Of a stretch of DNA of 64,000 bases, positions 17,637 to 28,335 are shown piece by piece. Below the pieces are notes generated by a model. It was not told the DNA's origin, did not search any database, and worked only from the letters and a program-made list of their open reading frames with translations. Origin of the DNA: Erwinia mallotivora. Its GTDB lineage: Bacteria > Pseudomonadota > Gammaproteobacteria > Enterobacterales > Enterobacteriaceae. Numbering within the stretch: the stretch's first letter is position 1; each line of letters begins with the position of its first letter. The stretch lies in contig NZ_JFHN01000029.1 in the NCBI RefSeq assembly GCF_000590885.1, forward strand, positions 51,535-115,534. Direction: 5' to 3'. The translations under genes were made by a program, and so were the position numbers.

Positions 17637-18236
17637 TCAGCCAGTGCTCATGGCAAGCTTAAGTGGTTCGATGGCAAAGGTCAGCCCTTTATCGCCATTA
17701 TCAGAAACGACATAGCGCAGAGCACCTTCGCTTTGAGAAAAATAGCGTAAGCCTTTACCCTTGCTCAGCAGATCGTCCAGCCGTCTCAGGCTCTGTTCTT
17801 CGTTCAGCGTCGGCTCAAAAAAACGCTCCAGCGCGGCCATGTAAGCGCGAGCGATATCACGTGAGCTTTGCTCCTCCGGACCGGGGATGGGCAACCAGGT
17901 TATTTGTAACGTTTTGATCTTTCCTGTGCCTTGTTCAAGGGCGGTTGAGGAATAGATATTTTCGTTGATCTTGCTGGCAGCACGGGTCAAATTACTTTTG
18001 TCGTCACGGTTGTCGATTGCCCGGTATTCCGGGATCTGCAAGGTTGGATTGCTGAGATTATACTTTTCGCGAAACTGGCCGATAGTCATATCAAAGGTAG
18101 GCGCACCGGGTAAAAGATAGGGCGCAGTTGGCAAATGCTCAGCATGATCCTGAGGGTCAGCATCGGCCCGGGCTGGTGCCATCGCCAGTATGCCGAGTAA
18201 CACCATGCCCGCGAAAAGCGTTTCTTTCATTTTCAT
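17637..18236 (-). CDS. yiiQ: YiiQ, DUF1454 family protein
   Basis: Periplasmic or secreted protein of unknown function, 199 residues like E. coli YiiQ. It has an N-terminal signal peptide (LFAGMVLLGILAMAPARA, cleaved before DADP). Conserved blocks are TAPYLLPGAPTFDMTIGQFRE, NLTRAASKINENIYSSTALE, TWLPIPGPE and EGALRYVVSDNGDKGLTFAIEPLKLA. Two ATGs (18236 and 18230) follow an AAGGG; the second has the better spacing. It lies between tpiA and yiiR exactly as in E. coli and is divergent from yiiR across 88 bp. Confidence 0.92.
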   Translation of the reverse strand: MKMKETLFAGMVLLGILAMAPARADADPQDHAEHLPTAPYLLPGAPTFDMTIGQFREKYNLSNPTLQIPEYRAIDNRDDKSNLTRAASKINENIYSSTALEQGTGKIKTLQITWLPIPGPEEQSSRDIARAYMAALERFFEPTLNEEQSLRRLDDLLSKGKGLRYFSQSEGALRYVVSDNGDKGLTFAIEPLKLAMSTG

Positions 18237-18324
18237 CTGCCCTTACCTGTGCATTTTTACGGAAGATTAGAGCGGACAATCGCTGGAAAAGTCAAAGGTT
18301 GAGGCTGTTCCTGGGGATAAAAAA

Positions 18325-18768
18325 ATGACCTTACAAGCGTGGTGTTTTTCCTATCGCGGCAGGATCGGTCGGCGCGATCTCTGGATCTGGCTAATGCTGT
18401 GGCTGATACTGATGATCGTGTTATTTATGCTGGCGTCCTGTGAATGGGTGAGCACGCAGACCGCCGCTTTTTGCGTGGTCAGCCTGTTATGGCCAACCAG
18501 TGCAGTGGTGGTTAAGCGTCTTCATGACCGTAACAAACCGGGTTACTGGGGACTGCTGTTGATTGCTGCCTGGATGCTGTCGGCTGGCAACTGGGAGATG
18601 TTACCCGCAAGTTGGCAATGGGCGCTGGGGCGCTTTATCCCCACGCTGATTCTGGTGACCATGACGCTGGAGCTGGTGGTGTTGCCTGGCACCAGAGGGG
18701 ATAATCGTTTTGGCACAACCGCCTGCCGGGTTAACTATTCTGGCCGCAGAGCCTCAGACTACCAGTAA
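18325..18768 (+). CDS. yiiR: YiiR, DUF805-family inner-membrane protein
   Basis: A 147-residue membrane protein of the DUF805 family. It starts MTLQAWCFSYRGRIGRRDLWIWL, whose R-x-GRxxRxxFW-like motif defines the family. It has four hydrophobic segments and a VKRLHDRNKPGYW loop. Function unknown. Synteny and sequence match E. coli YiiR. Its stop overlaps the stop of the convergent fpr gene by 10 bp, so there is no room for a terminator between them. Confidence 0.92.
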   Translation: MTLQAWCFSYRGRIGRRDLWIWLMLWLILMIVLFMLASCEWVSTQTAAFCVVSLLWPTSAVVVKRLHDRNKPGYWGLLLIAAWMLSAGNWEMLPASWQWALGRFIPTLILVTMTLELVVLPGTRGDNRFGTTACRVNYSGRRASDYQ

Positions 18769-19505
18769 TGTTCACTGGTCATATGTCCGGGTTTACGTTT
18801 CAGATGTTTTCGCATCTGGCGCGTGTCTTTCAGCAGTTGCTGAGTGTCCCTGACCATTTGCGGGTTACCGCACAGCATGACGTGACTGTGTTCCGCCTCC
18901 AGAGCCAGCCCAACGGCTGATTCCAGCTGACCACTGGCGATCAACGCCGGGACGCGGCCGGTCAGCGAGCCGGCAGCCTCTTCCCGACTCACCACCGTCT
19001 GAATGCGGAGCTTACCGTTATATTGTTGTTGCAGCTGCTGCATCAGCGGCAGGTAGCTCAGATCCTGGGCGTAACGTGCTGCATGAACCAGTACAATGTG
19101 TTCGAAACGCTCCAGACCTTTCCCTTCCTGTAATATTGACAGATAAGGCCCGATGGCGGTGCCGGTAGCCAGCATCCACAGTGTTTTACAGGGAGGGATT
19201 TCGTCCAGCACGAAAAATCCCGCCGACTCTTTCGTGATCATCACCTGTTGGCCGGGCTTTAACTGGTGTAATTGCGGGCTGAGTTTCCCTTCAGGGACGT
19301 TGACAATGTAAAACTCCAGATGGTCGTCGCTGGGTGCGTTAACGAAAGAATAGGCACGCTGAACGCGCTCACCGTCGGTTTCCAGCGCCAGCTTGGCAAA
19401 CTGGCCGGCGATGAAAGGATCAATTGGAGCAGTGACGACAAGGCTGAATAAACTGTCAGTCCAGGTCTTTACCTCTTTAATACTGGCGTTAACCCATTCG
19501 GCCAT
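18759..19505 (-). CDS. fpr: Ferredoxin/flavodoxin-NADP+ reductase
   Basis: FAD enzyme that moves electrons between NADPH and ferredoxin or flavodoxin, supplying reductant to radical enzymes and oxidative-stress repair. It has 248 residues, identical in length to E. coli Fpr. The FAD-binding RAYSFVNAP and the NADP-binding ATGTAIGPYLSIL and VMLCGNPQMV are conserved, as is the C-terminal aromatic tail ending EHYW. The ATG at 19505 is preceded by AAGGAG. In enteric bacteria SoxS induces it; no soxbox was identified by eye. The repeat element at 19677-19823 lies upstream. Confidence 0.97.
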   Translation of the reverse strand: MAEWVNASIKEVKTWTDSLFSLVVTAPIDPFIAGQFAKLALETDGERVQRAYSFVNAPSDDHLEFYIVNVPEGKLSPQLHQLKPGQQVMITKESAGFFVLDEIPPCKTLWMLATGTAIGPYLSILQEGKGLERFEHIVLVHAARYAQDLSYLPLMQQLQQQYNGKLRIQTVVSREEAAGSLTGRVPALIASGQLESAVGLALEAEHSHVMLCGNPQMVRDTQQLLKDTRQMRKHLKRKPGHMTSEHYW

Positions 19506-19676
19506 AACAACTCCTTAGTCGGTGTGGGGCGGGGTGGTCACCTATCTTCGCTACTGGCGCGGCTTTTTTCCAGTGACTGCCAGTCATAAAGCTCATATCG
19601 ACAAATGACCCTGGCATGGGTGCACGCAAAGCGCCAAATCTCCTCGTCGACAGGGGAGCCGGTGGTGGCCGGGCTT

Positions 19677-19823
19677 AGAGCCTGACCCATCAGGGCTGGT
19701 TTACTCGTCATTTTGAACCCGGGCACGGCTCGAAATCCTCACAGACTCCGTGTACGCTCCGGTTTCTGCGCGTTGTCCCTGTCCAGACTGGCTACGACAA
19801 TAACGCCTGGTGGGACAGGTTCT
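19677..19823. repeat. ~147-bp dispersed repeat, copy A
   Basis: Close relative of 46083-46221. The left end AGAGCCTGACCCATCAGG pairs with the right end, whose reverse complement is AGAACCTGTCCCACCAGG. The core TGTACGCTCCGGTTTCTGCG is shared exactly with the other copy, as is CGACAATAACG. It carries no ORF of note. The terminal inverted repeats suggest a small non-autonomous element or a structured RNA. It lies upstream of fpr, next to the Tc-toxin island. Confidence 0.8.
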
Positions 19824-20383
19824 TACAGGTCGTTATGTTAAGTTGGCGTTTAATTTATTATTCATATCAGAAATGTCGTGATTTACACTCTTTTTGATGA
19901 TGATTGATTTTTGCTTTTTTTATTGAAGGAAATGACGTGGATTATTTTTCATTATTTTTAATATTTAAAATATTTTCTGCTGAGATGAGATCAGGTAAAG
20001 TCGGTAATTGTTTTTTCTGTCAGGTTGTTTTCAATTTTCTACGACGTAAAAGCTATATATTAATTTTTTGAGTACTAATTCCAATATATCTTTTTTTATT
20101 TCTGCGTTCTGATAAATAAAGATGTATCTCTGTTCTTACTTCAGGCAGCGGGAATTCGGCGACTTTTATGCTGATTCTGAACACCCGGTAAGACTTTGTG
20201 CGTTATTTTAATAAAAAAAGAATCTGGCGTTTGCAGTATCCGGATCAACGCCAGCCTTAATTTATCAATGCCAGGTAGAAAAAAGGGCCTTCCAGCACGG
20301 CAGAAGGACCACTCATATGATGGACTTCCGGCTGCATTATGGTGTTGTGAAACCAGACCACCCTACTATTAACTGGAAAAGCT
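19824..20383. other. AT-rich region upstream of the TccC/Rhs gene
   Basis: About 560 bases, much of it strongly AT-rich (19840-20120), unlike the flanking backbone and consistent with imported DNA. Near 20223-20254, CTGGCGTT and AACGCCAG form an 8-bp inverted repeat with a 15-nt spacer. A smaller GGCCTTC / GAAGG repeat follows near 20287-20308. No ORF, integrase or transposase remnant was seen. The promoter of the toxin gene presumably lies here. Confidence 0.5.
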
Positions 20384-23311
20384 ATGAACAGATCACTTTT
20401 TCACAAAACTCCCACCGTCAAGGTGACTGATAACCGTGGTCTTACCGTGCGCGATATTATTTACCACCGCCATCCCGACAGCCCGGAGTTTACCGATGAG
20501 CGCCTGACTTATCATCGCTACGACCCTCGTGGCTTTTTAACTGAAAGCACAGACCCGCGTTTGCACCAGGCCGGACTGGTTAATTTACATCGCCTGAACG
20601 ATCTCACTGGCGATGCACTGCTCACACAAAGTGCCGACGCCGGGACGACAATCTTTTTTAAGGATGCCAGCGAGCGGCCCTGTATCAGGATTGACAATAT
20701 TTGTATTAATGACGACGGCACCACCGATCCTGACCAGAAAGTAACCCATACATACCAGTATGAAAATGCTGACCTGCCCGGACGTCCGCTAAGTGTGACT
20801 GAGCAGGTAAACGGCGAAGCTGCCAGAATTACAAAGCGTTTCTTCTATGCTGGCAATCAACGTGCCGATCGGGATAACAACCTCGCCGGGCAGTGTATAT
20901 ATCACTGTGACCCTGCCGGGATATTGATGACTGATGGCGTTGCCCTCACTGGCGTGCCGCTTTCTGTCACCCGGCTGTTACTGGACGATGCGTCTGATGC
21001 GGATGTGGTCGCAAACTGGCAGGGGGATATTTCTGCCTGCCTGAACTGTGTGGAAGCCACAGGGCATACCAGCCTGAGTATCGCTGATGCTACGGGTAGC
21101 GTATTTAACACCACCGATGCAGCCGGTAATCAACAACGCATGCAATTTGACGTGGCAGGACTTCTCAGTTCCTGTTGGTTGACGGTGAAGGGCGGGATGG
21201 AGCAGGTTATTGTCACATCCCTGACCTGGTCCGCTGCCGGACAGAAACTGCGTGAGGAGTATGGCAACGGCGTGGTGAACCAGTATCGCTATGAACTGGA
21301 AACCCAGCGCGTGATCGGCATAACCACTTTCCGTCCGGCCGGACATCCTGCCGGTGCGAAGATGTTGCAGGACTTGCACTATGGCTATGATCCGGCGGGA
21401 AACATAATCAGCATACGTAATGATGCGGAAAAAATTCGTTTCTGGCGTAACCAGAAGGTGGTGCCGGGAAATACTTACGTTTATGACAGCATATATCAAA
21501 TGGTCAGGGCGACTGGCCGGGAAATGGCAAATGCATGCCAGCAGGATGTCAGCAAACTTGCCGTAAATGTCCCTCTCATCACTGATAACGTCTCATATAC
21601 CTCCTACATCCGCAGTTATCTTTATGACCGGGCCGGAAATCTTCTACAGATACGCCATGGTGCACCTGCCACAGGAAATAACTACACGACAAAGATCACT
21701 GTCAGTGACCGAAGTAATCGGGCAGTACTGAGTTCTCTGGTTGCCCGAGCGGAAGAGGTGGACGCGCTGTTTACGAATAGAGGCTGCCAGACAGAGTTGG
21801 TATCGGGACAGCATCTTTCATGGACATCCAGAGGGGATCTGCTTCGGGTGACGACCGTGGCGCGTAAAGGCTCGGCGGACGACACTGAAAGCTACCGTTA
21901 TGACAGTGGCAGCCAAAGGGTGCTGAAGATCAGCCGTCAGCAGACACAAAACAGTGTGCAAACGAGGCAGGTGCTGTACTTGCCCGGACTGGAACGGAGA
22001 AAGACATTTATTGGCAGCGTGGAAACAGAAAACCTACAGGTTATCAACGCCAGGGTGGCTCAGGTGCAGGCATTGTGCTGGGAAAACGGCAGGCCACACG
22101 GTATCAACAACGATCAGCTGCGTTACAGCTGCTCTGACCTCAACGGCAGTATAACGCTTGAATTGGATGGCGAAGGCAATCTTATCGACTATGAGGAGTA
22201 TTATCCTTTTGGTGGCACGGCGGTAAGGACGGCGCGTAGTGCTGTGGAGGTGGACTACAAGACGGTGCGTTATTCTGGAAAAGAGCGGGATGCAACGGGT
22301 CTGTATTACTATGGCTACCGGTATTATCAACCCTGGGCAGGGCGCTGGCTCAGTGCCGATCCTGCGGGTACAGTGGATGGCCTGAATTTATACCGCATGT
22401 GCAGGAATAATCCGCTGTCATATAAGGACCAGCATGGGCTTGTTGGGCGGAGTCTTACCTCGCTGTTTGTTTCAGATGATCAACAGCTAAAAAAAGGGAG
22501 CATTACACCCTTGCGCTCGCGTGGTCTTTTGGTGGGAAGTGACACAGTGGAAACATCATTGCAGTTTGATATTCACCGTTATGACTCAGATAAACATCTG
22601 TCAGAGCCGCTACCTTATACTTCCGAAATTCTCAATGAAGAAAGTATTTTACACAAGACGGTGATGGTATTTGATGGTCAACATATGACCTCAAGTGAAT
22701 CGGGCGCAGGAAAAATAGGTTCCCACTGGGATAGCAATAAACTGAGTAAAGATATTCAGGGAATACAGGTTGCGAATGGAATGTCAGGTTCAGTGGGAAT
22801 CCGCATTGCTCTTGACAGTATCCATGATGGTAATCCTTTGATAGTCACTTCAGGGGCTTTAAGTGGTTGCTCCATGATATATACGGTGGACGATGATCAT
22901 TTTTATGCTTTGCATACAGGGCAAAAACCCGGTGATAACAAATGGAAAACAGGCCTTCATGGTGTAGCTTCCGCCCAGCATACTTTACAGGCTCTGTCAG
23001 GAAAGACGCTGGATACTTCGGGTAATCATAATAATGATTTAATTGATACCCTGGGTTTATTCGATAACTCTGCGCTGACTTTTTTTGGTAAAGAGGGCAC
23101 CCGAACGGACAGAGTGAAAAGCAATGTGACTACGTTTGATTATAACCTGGCGCAGGCTCCGAAATTTTCGATCAGAGCAGGCTATAGCTATGCTTTATTA
23201 GCGAAAAAGCAAGGGAAGACCATTGTCAAAGTGTTATCGGAGGATGTGTCAGTTAACTCAATGAATAAGAAAATTAATGTGCTTGGTTCAATGAAATTCA
23301 ACCTGAGATAG
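20384..23311 (+). CDS. TccC-type Tc toxin C subunit (Rhs core) with CNF1-like deamidase C-terminus
   Basis: A 975-residue protein. Residues 1-686 align well with Photorhabdus TccC: KTPTVKVTDNRGLTVRDI, DYxxAGQC-type and YD-repeat motifs, FWRNQKVVP, ATGREMAN, then the Rhs core RYSGKERDATGLYYYGYRYY and DPAGTVDGLNLYRM (659-672), where family members self-cleave. With TcB it would form a hollow shell holding the cleaved C-terminus. The C-terminal ~290 residues are unrelated to the usual TccC tails. They contain TSGALSGC (Cys829) and ALHTG (His844), the LSGC-plus-His arrangement of CNF1 deamidases with identical 15-residue spacing. Predicted cargo: deamidation of a Rho-GTPase glutamine in eukaryotic cells. 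The start ATG has a weak GGAAAAG site. No TcA or TcB gene and no immunity gene adjoin. The Rhs/TccC call is firm; the deamidase call rests on motif and spacing. Confidence 0.9.
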   Translation: MNRSLFHKTPTVKVTDNRGLTVRDIIYHRHPDSPEFTDERLTYHRYDPRGFLTESTDPRLHQAGLVNLHRLNDLTGDALLTQSADAGTTIFFKDASERPCIRIDNICINDDGTTDPDQKVTHTYQYENADLPGRPLSVTEQVNGEAARITKRFFYAGNQRADRDNNLAGQCIYHCDPAGILMTDGVALTGVPLSVTRLLLDDASDADVVANWQGDISACLNCVEATGHTSLSIADATGSVFNTTDAAGNQQRMQFDVAGLLSSCWLTVKGGMEQVIVTSLTWSAAGQKLREEYGNGVVNQYRYELETQRVIGITTFRPAGHPAGAKMLQDLHYGYDPAGNIISIRNDAEKIRFWRNQKVVPGNTYVYDSIYQMVRATGREMANACQQDVSKLAVNVPLITDNVSYTSYIRSYLYDRAGNLLQIRHGAPATGNNYTTKITVSDRSNRAVLSSLVARAEEVDALFTNRGCQTELVSGQHLSWTSRGDLLRVTTVARKGSADDTESYRYDSGSQRVLKISRQQTQNSVQTRQVLYLPGLERRKTFIGSVETENLQVINARVAQVQALCWENGRPHGINNDQLRYSCSDLNGSITLELDGEGNLIDYEEYYPFGGTAVRTARSAVEVDYKTVRYSGKERDATGLYYYGYRYYQPWAGRWLSADPAGTVDGLNLYRMCRNNPLSYKDQHGLVGRSLTSLFVSDDQQLKKGSITPLRSRGLLVGSDTVETSLQFDIHRYDSDKHLSEPLPYTSEILNEESILHKTVMVFDGQHMTSSESGAGKIGSHWDSNKLSKDIQGIQVANGMSGSVGIRIALDSIHDGNPLIVTSGALSGCSMIYTVDDDHFYALHTGQKPGDNKWKTGLHGVASAQHTLQALSGKTLDTSGNHNNDLIDTLGLFDNSALTFFGKEGTRTDRVKSNVTTFDYNLAQAPKFSIRAGYSYALLAKKQGKTIVKVLSEDVSVNSMNKKINVLGSMKFNLR

Positions 23312-23470
23312 ACGTTTTTATTTGAGTTTCATTGGCACTAATGAGCCGGGCTCTGAAGAACGGTTTTTCCCCTGATGAAGGGTAACCTTAAGTACCATGG
23401 CGCTGAGCTGTGCAATATTGTCCAGCCGTTCAGGGTAAGGCCTTAAAAGCACGGTATCTTATACCGGAAT

Positions 23471-23496
23471 GGGCAAGTTGACGGCTCACCTTGCCC
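23471..23496 (-). terminator. Weak hairpin downstream of glpX
   Basis: GGGCAAG (23471-23477) and CTTGCCC (23490-23496) pair across a 12-nt loop, 8 nt beyond the glpX stop. There is no clear U-tract on the minus strand, so termination is uncertain. Confidence 0.35.
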
Positions 23497-23503
23497 AGGG
23501 TGA

Positions 23504-24514
23504 TTACAAAATATAAGGGTGAAGATTCTCGTCCTTACGATCCAGATAATGGACGGACTGAATGCGACGAATGGTGCGCGATTTGCCACGGATAAGTAGT
23601 GTTTCCGTGGTGGCAATAGTGCCCTTGCGGGTAATACCTTTGAGCAGGTCGCCGTCAGTGATGCCGGTGGCAGAGAAGATAACATTATCGTCTTTCGCCA
23701 TATCATCCAGTTGCAGCACCCTGCCAGCGTCTATCCCCATTGCGGCGCAGCGCTGCAACTCCTGTTCACCGGCAGCCCGGTTTTCAGGGGTGTCGCCTTT
23801 GACATGATGGCGGGCCAGCAGCCGACCCTGCATATCGCCATCCAGCGCACGGATGACCGCAGCCGAAACCACGCCCTCGGGCGCGCCGCCAATGCCGTAA
23901 AGTACGTCCACTTCACTGTCCGGCATACAGGTCAGAATCGATGCGGCCACATCGCCATCAGGAAAAGCAAATACCCGCACGCCAAGCTGCTTAAGCATGG
24001 CAATAACCGCCTCATGGCGCGGTTTGGCTAGCAGGGTAACGGTTAATTCGGACAGGGGCTTTTGCAACGCTCCGGCGATCCGCCGCAGGTTCTCTTCCAG
24101 CGGCTGGTTCAGGTCAATTACACCTTTTGCTCCCGGCCCGACGACCAGCTTTTCCATATACATATCCGGAGCATTCAGGAAGCAGCCTTTGTTACCGACG
24201 GCCAGCACCGCCAGCGCATTAGCCTGCCCCATTGCGGTCATTCTGGTCCCTTCAATGGGATCGACGGCAATATCTACGCGATCACCATTGCCGCTGCCCA
24301 CCCTTTCACCAATATAGAGCATGGGAGCTTCATCAATTTCCCCCTCGCCAATCACAATCTGACCGTCAATGTTGATGTTATTGAGCACGATGCGCATGGC
24401 ATGGACAGCTGCACCGTCGGCGGCATTTTTATCACCGCGCCCCAGCCATTTATATCCGGCCAGCGCGGCGGCTTCCGTTACGCGTGAAAATTCAATGGCG
24501 AGTTCTCGTTTCAT
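23504..24514 (-). CDS. glpX: Class II fructose-1,6-bisphosphatase GlpX
   Basis: Mn2+-dependent fructose-1,6-bisphosphatase of the GlpX class, used in gluconeogenesis from glycerol. It has 336 residues, the same as E. coli GlpX, with the metal- and phosphate-site motifs GEGEIDEAPML, DPIEGTRMTAMG, PDGDVAASIL and GIGGAPEGV, and ending YLDRKDENLHPYIL. The ATG is at 24514. It is the last gene of the glpFKX operon, 99 bp after glpK, and controlled from the GlpR/CRP region before glpF. Confidence 0.97.
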   Translation of the reverse strand: MKRELAIEFSRVTEAAALAGYKWLGRGDKNAADGAAVHAMRIVLNNINIDGQIVIGEGEIDEAPMLYIGERVGSGNGDRVDIAVDPIEGTRMTAMGQANALAVLAVGNKGCFLNAPDMYMEKLVVGPGAKGVIDLNQPLEENLRRIAGALQKPLSELTVTLLAKPRHEAVIAMLKQLGVRVFAFPDGDVAASILTCMPDSEVDVLYGIGGAPEGVVSAAVIRALDGDMQGRLLARHHVKGDTPENRAAGEQELQRCAAMGIDAGRVLQLDDMAKDDNVIFSATGITDGDLLKGITRKGTIATTETLLIRGKSRTIRRIQSVHYLDRKDENLHPYIL

Positions 24515-24613
24515 GATTTGCCCTGGTGGAATGATCAGGCAGAGGAGTTTATCACAGCGGAGAAAGAGGAAGGGGAAATGCCCGCGATCCTGACAATCGC
24601 GGGCGGGAGGGGA

Positions 24614-27009
<2,396 letters not shown>

Positions 27010-27100
27010 GTTGGCGTTTCCTGAAGGCGAGGTTAAATGTTGAACTGCGTTTTTTTCTCATTCCCTGAGCTGCCCTGGTTATTTGTAGGGCTGATGTGAA

Positions 27101-27120
27101 TTTATCGTTAACGAGCATAA
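27101..27120 (-). promoter_or_regulatory. GlpR operator upstream of glpF
   Basis: On the minus strand this reads TTATGCTCGTTAACGATAAA, a good match to the GlpR consensus (ATGTTCGTTAACGAACAT-like palindrome). It lies 92 bp before glpF. A weaker, similar element ATGAGCGTTTTCGCGT is at about 27164-27179, as expected for tandem operators. Confidence 0.7.
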
Positions 27121-27144
27121 ACGAGAAATAGCGAAATCAAAACT

Positions 27145-27160
27145 TGTGCTCTGCGTCAAA
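27145..27160 (-). promoter_or_regulatory. Candidate CRP site upstream of glpF
   Basis: TGTGC-N6-TCAAA matches eight of the ten core positions of the CRP consensus TGTGA-N6-TCACA and lies between the two GlpR-like elements. Catabolite activation of glpFK is established in E. coli; the site here is inferred. Confidence 0.45.
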
Positions 27161-27179
27161 AAAATGAGCGTTTTCGCGT

Positions 27180-27455
27180 CTTTTGACACTATGTAAACGG
27201 CATTCCAGCTTTCGTTTTAATTTTAATTTATCTTTTTTTTAACAATAACCCCGCTCCCGGCAAGGGCAATTGTTACATTTACCAGGTCTGGACTGAAAAT
27301 TGTTACAGACTGCACTCCATGCCGGTTCGCTGCTGGACTTGCCGGACGGGGGTACTTACAATCGGGGCATCGTTGTTACCCGGAAGAGGCCGGTTCATGC
27401 CCTCTTACCGTGCGGGTGGCAGCATCAACGCTTGCAATCAGGAGAGGTTACAGCC
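27180..27455. other. Intergenic region between glpF control sites and zapB
   Basis: About 275 bases of divergent spacer. The left half is AT-rich (poly-T around 27229-27241); the right half is GC-rich leader. No promoter hexamer pair with normal spacing stood out, and no further ORF is supported. Confidence 0.4.
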
Positions 27456-27695
27456 ATGTCATTTGAAGTGTTTGAAAAACTGGAAGCGAAAGTACAGCAG
27501 GCGATTGATACCATCACTCTGCTACAGATGGAAATTGAAGAACTGAAAGAGCAGAACAATAATCTGCATCAACAGGTCCAACAGGCGGCAGGTAACAGTG
27601 AATCACTGGTGCGTGAAAATCAGGTGCTGAAAGAAGAACAGCATGTCTGGCAGGAGCGTCTGCGCGCATTGTTGGGAAAAATGGAAGAGGTCTGA
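27456..27695 (+). CDS. zapB: Cell-division factor ZapB
   Basis: Small coiled-coil protein that bundles at the Z ring through ZapA and links it to the chromosome terminus via MatP. The 79 residues are almost entirely coiled coil: [20 protein letters not shown], then [17 protein letters not shown], with the conserved end [15 protein letters not shown]. The frame is open far upstream (to 27300), but the ATG at 27456 has AGGAGAGG before it and gives [13 protein letters not shown]. Position between divergent glpFKX and convergent rraA is as in E. coli. Confidence 0.96.
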   Translation: MSFEVFEKLEAKVQQAIDTITLLQMEIEELKEQNNNLHQQVQQAAGNSESLVRENQVLKEEQHVWQERLRALLGKMEEV

Positions 27696-27713
27696 GTTAA
27701 TCAGCCAGATTGT

Positions 27714-27746
27714 AACGGGTGCCAATGGCACCCGTTGCGTTTTATT
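27714..27746 (+). terminator. Rho-independent terminator of zapB
   Basis: Perfect 10-bp stem AACGGGTGCC / GGCACCCGTT with an AAT loop, followed by GCGTTTTATT. The 3' tail overlaps the stop of the convergent rraA. Confidence 0.85.
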
Positions 27747-28227
27747 CGATGTCCAGCGGGTCTTCGGAAAGGATAATGCCCGTATTATCCGCGTAAAGAT
27801 GGTCGCCTGAGAAAAAGGTCACGCCGCCAAAGTTTACCCGAACGTCGCTTTCACCAATACCTTCGCCTGCTGCGCCTACGGGAATGGCGGCGATAGCCTG
27901 AATACCAATGTCCAGCTCTTCCAGGCTGTCCACCTGACGGACTGAGCCATACACCACAATACCTTCCCACTCGTTTTGCAGCGCCAGCCTTGCCAGCGCG
28001 GCGTCAACCAGCGCACGACGGACCGAGCCGCCGCCATCAACTAACAGGACACGACCACGTCCGTTTTCCTCCAGCAAATCGTAGAGAAGCCCGTTGTCTT
28101 CGAAACATTTTACCGTGATGATTTGTCCACCAAACGAGGTACGACCACCGAAGTTTGAAAAGAGCGGTTCAACGACGTTTACATCTTCGTGATAGATGTC
28201 GCAGAGTTCAGAAGTATCATATTTCAT
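27742..28227 (-). CDS. rraA: Ribonuclease E activity regulator RraA
   Basis: Trimeric protein that binds the RNase E C-terminal scaffold and inhibits mRNA decay; formerly misnamed MenG. Its 161 residues are nearly identical to E. coli Rra[59 protein letters not shown], and the end [17 protein letters not shown]. An in-frame ATG at 28251 would add eight residues, but [10 protein letters not shown] from 28227 is the conserved start. It lies 108 bp downstream of menA on the same strand. Confidence 0.96.
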   Translation of the reverse strand: MKYDTSELCDIYHEDVNVVEPLFSNFGGRTSFGGQIITVKCFEDNGLLYDLLEENGRGRVLLVDGGGSVRRALVDAALARLALQNEWEGIVVYGSVRQVDSLEELDIGIQAIAAIPVGAAGEGIGESDVRVNFGGVTFFSGDHLYADNTGIILSEDPLDIE

Positions 28228-28335
28228 AAGAAAGGTTCGTCTGTTTGCCACAGGAAGGGCAAGTATATCGCTTTCCGCCGGGTGTTGCCAAAATCATCAG
28301 TTGCTAAAAATTGCGATGGGTCAAGCACATCGTGA

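Noticed and set aside
19538..19726. A 62-codon minus-strand frame before fpr
   Set aside because: It runs into repeat copy A and has no coding features.
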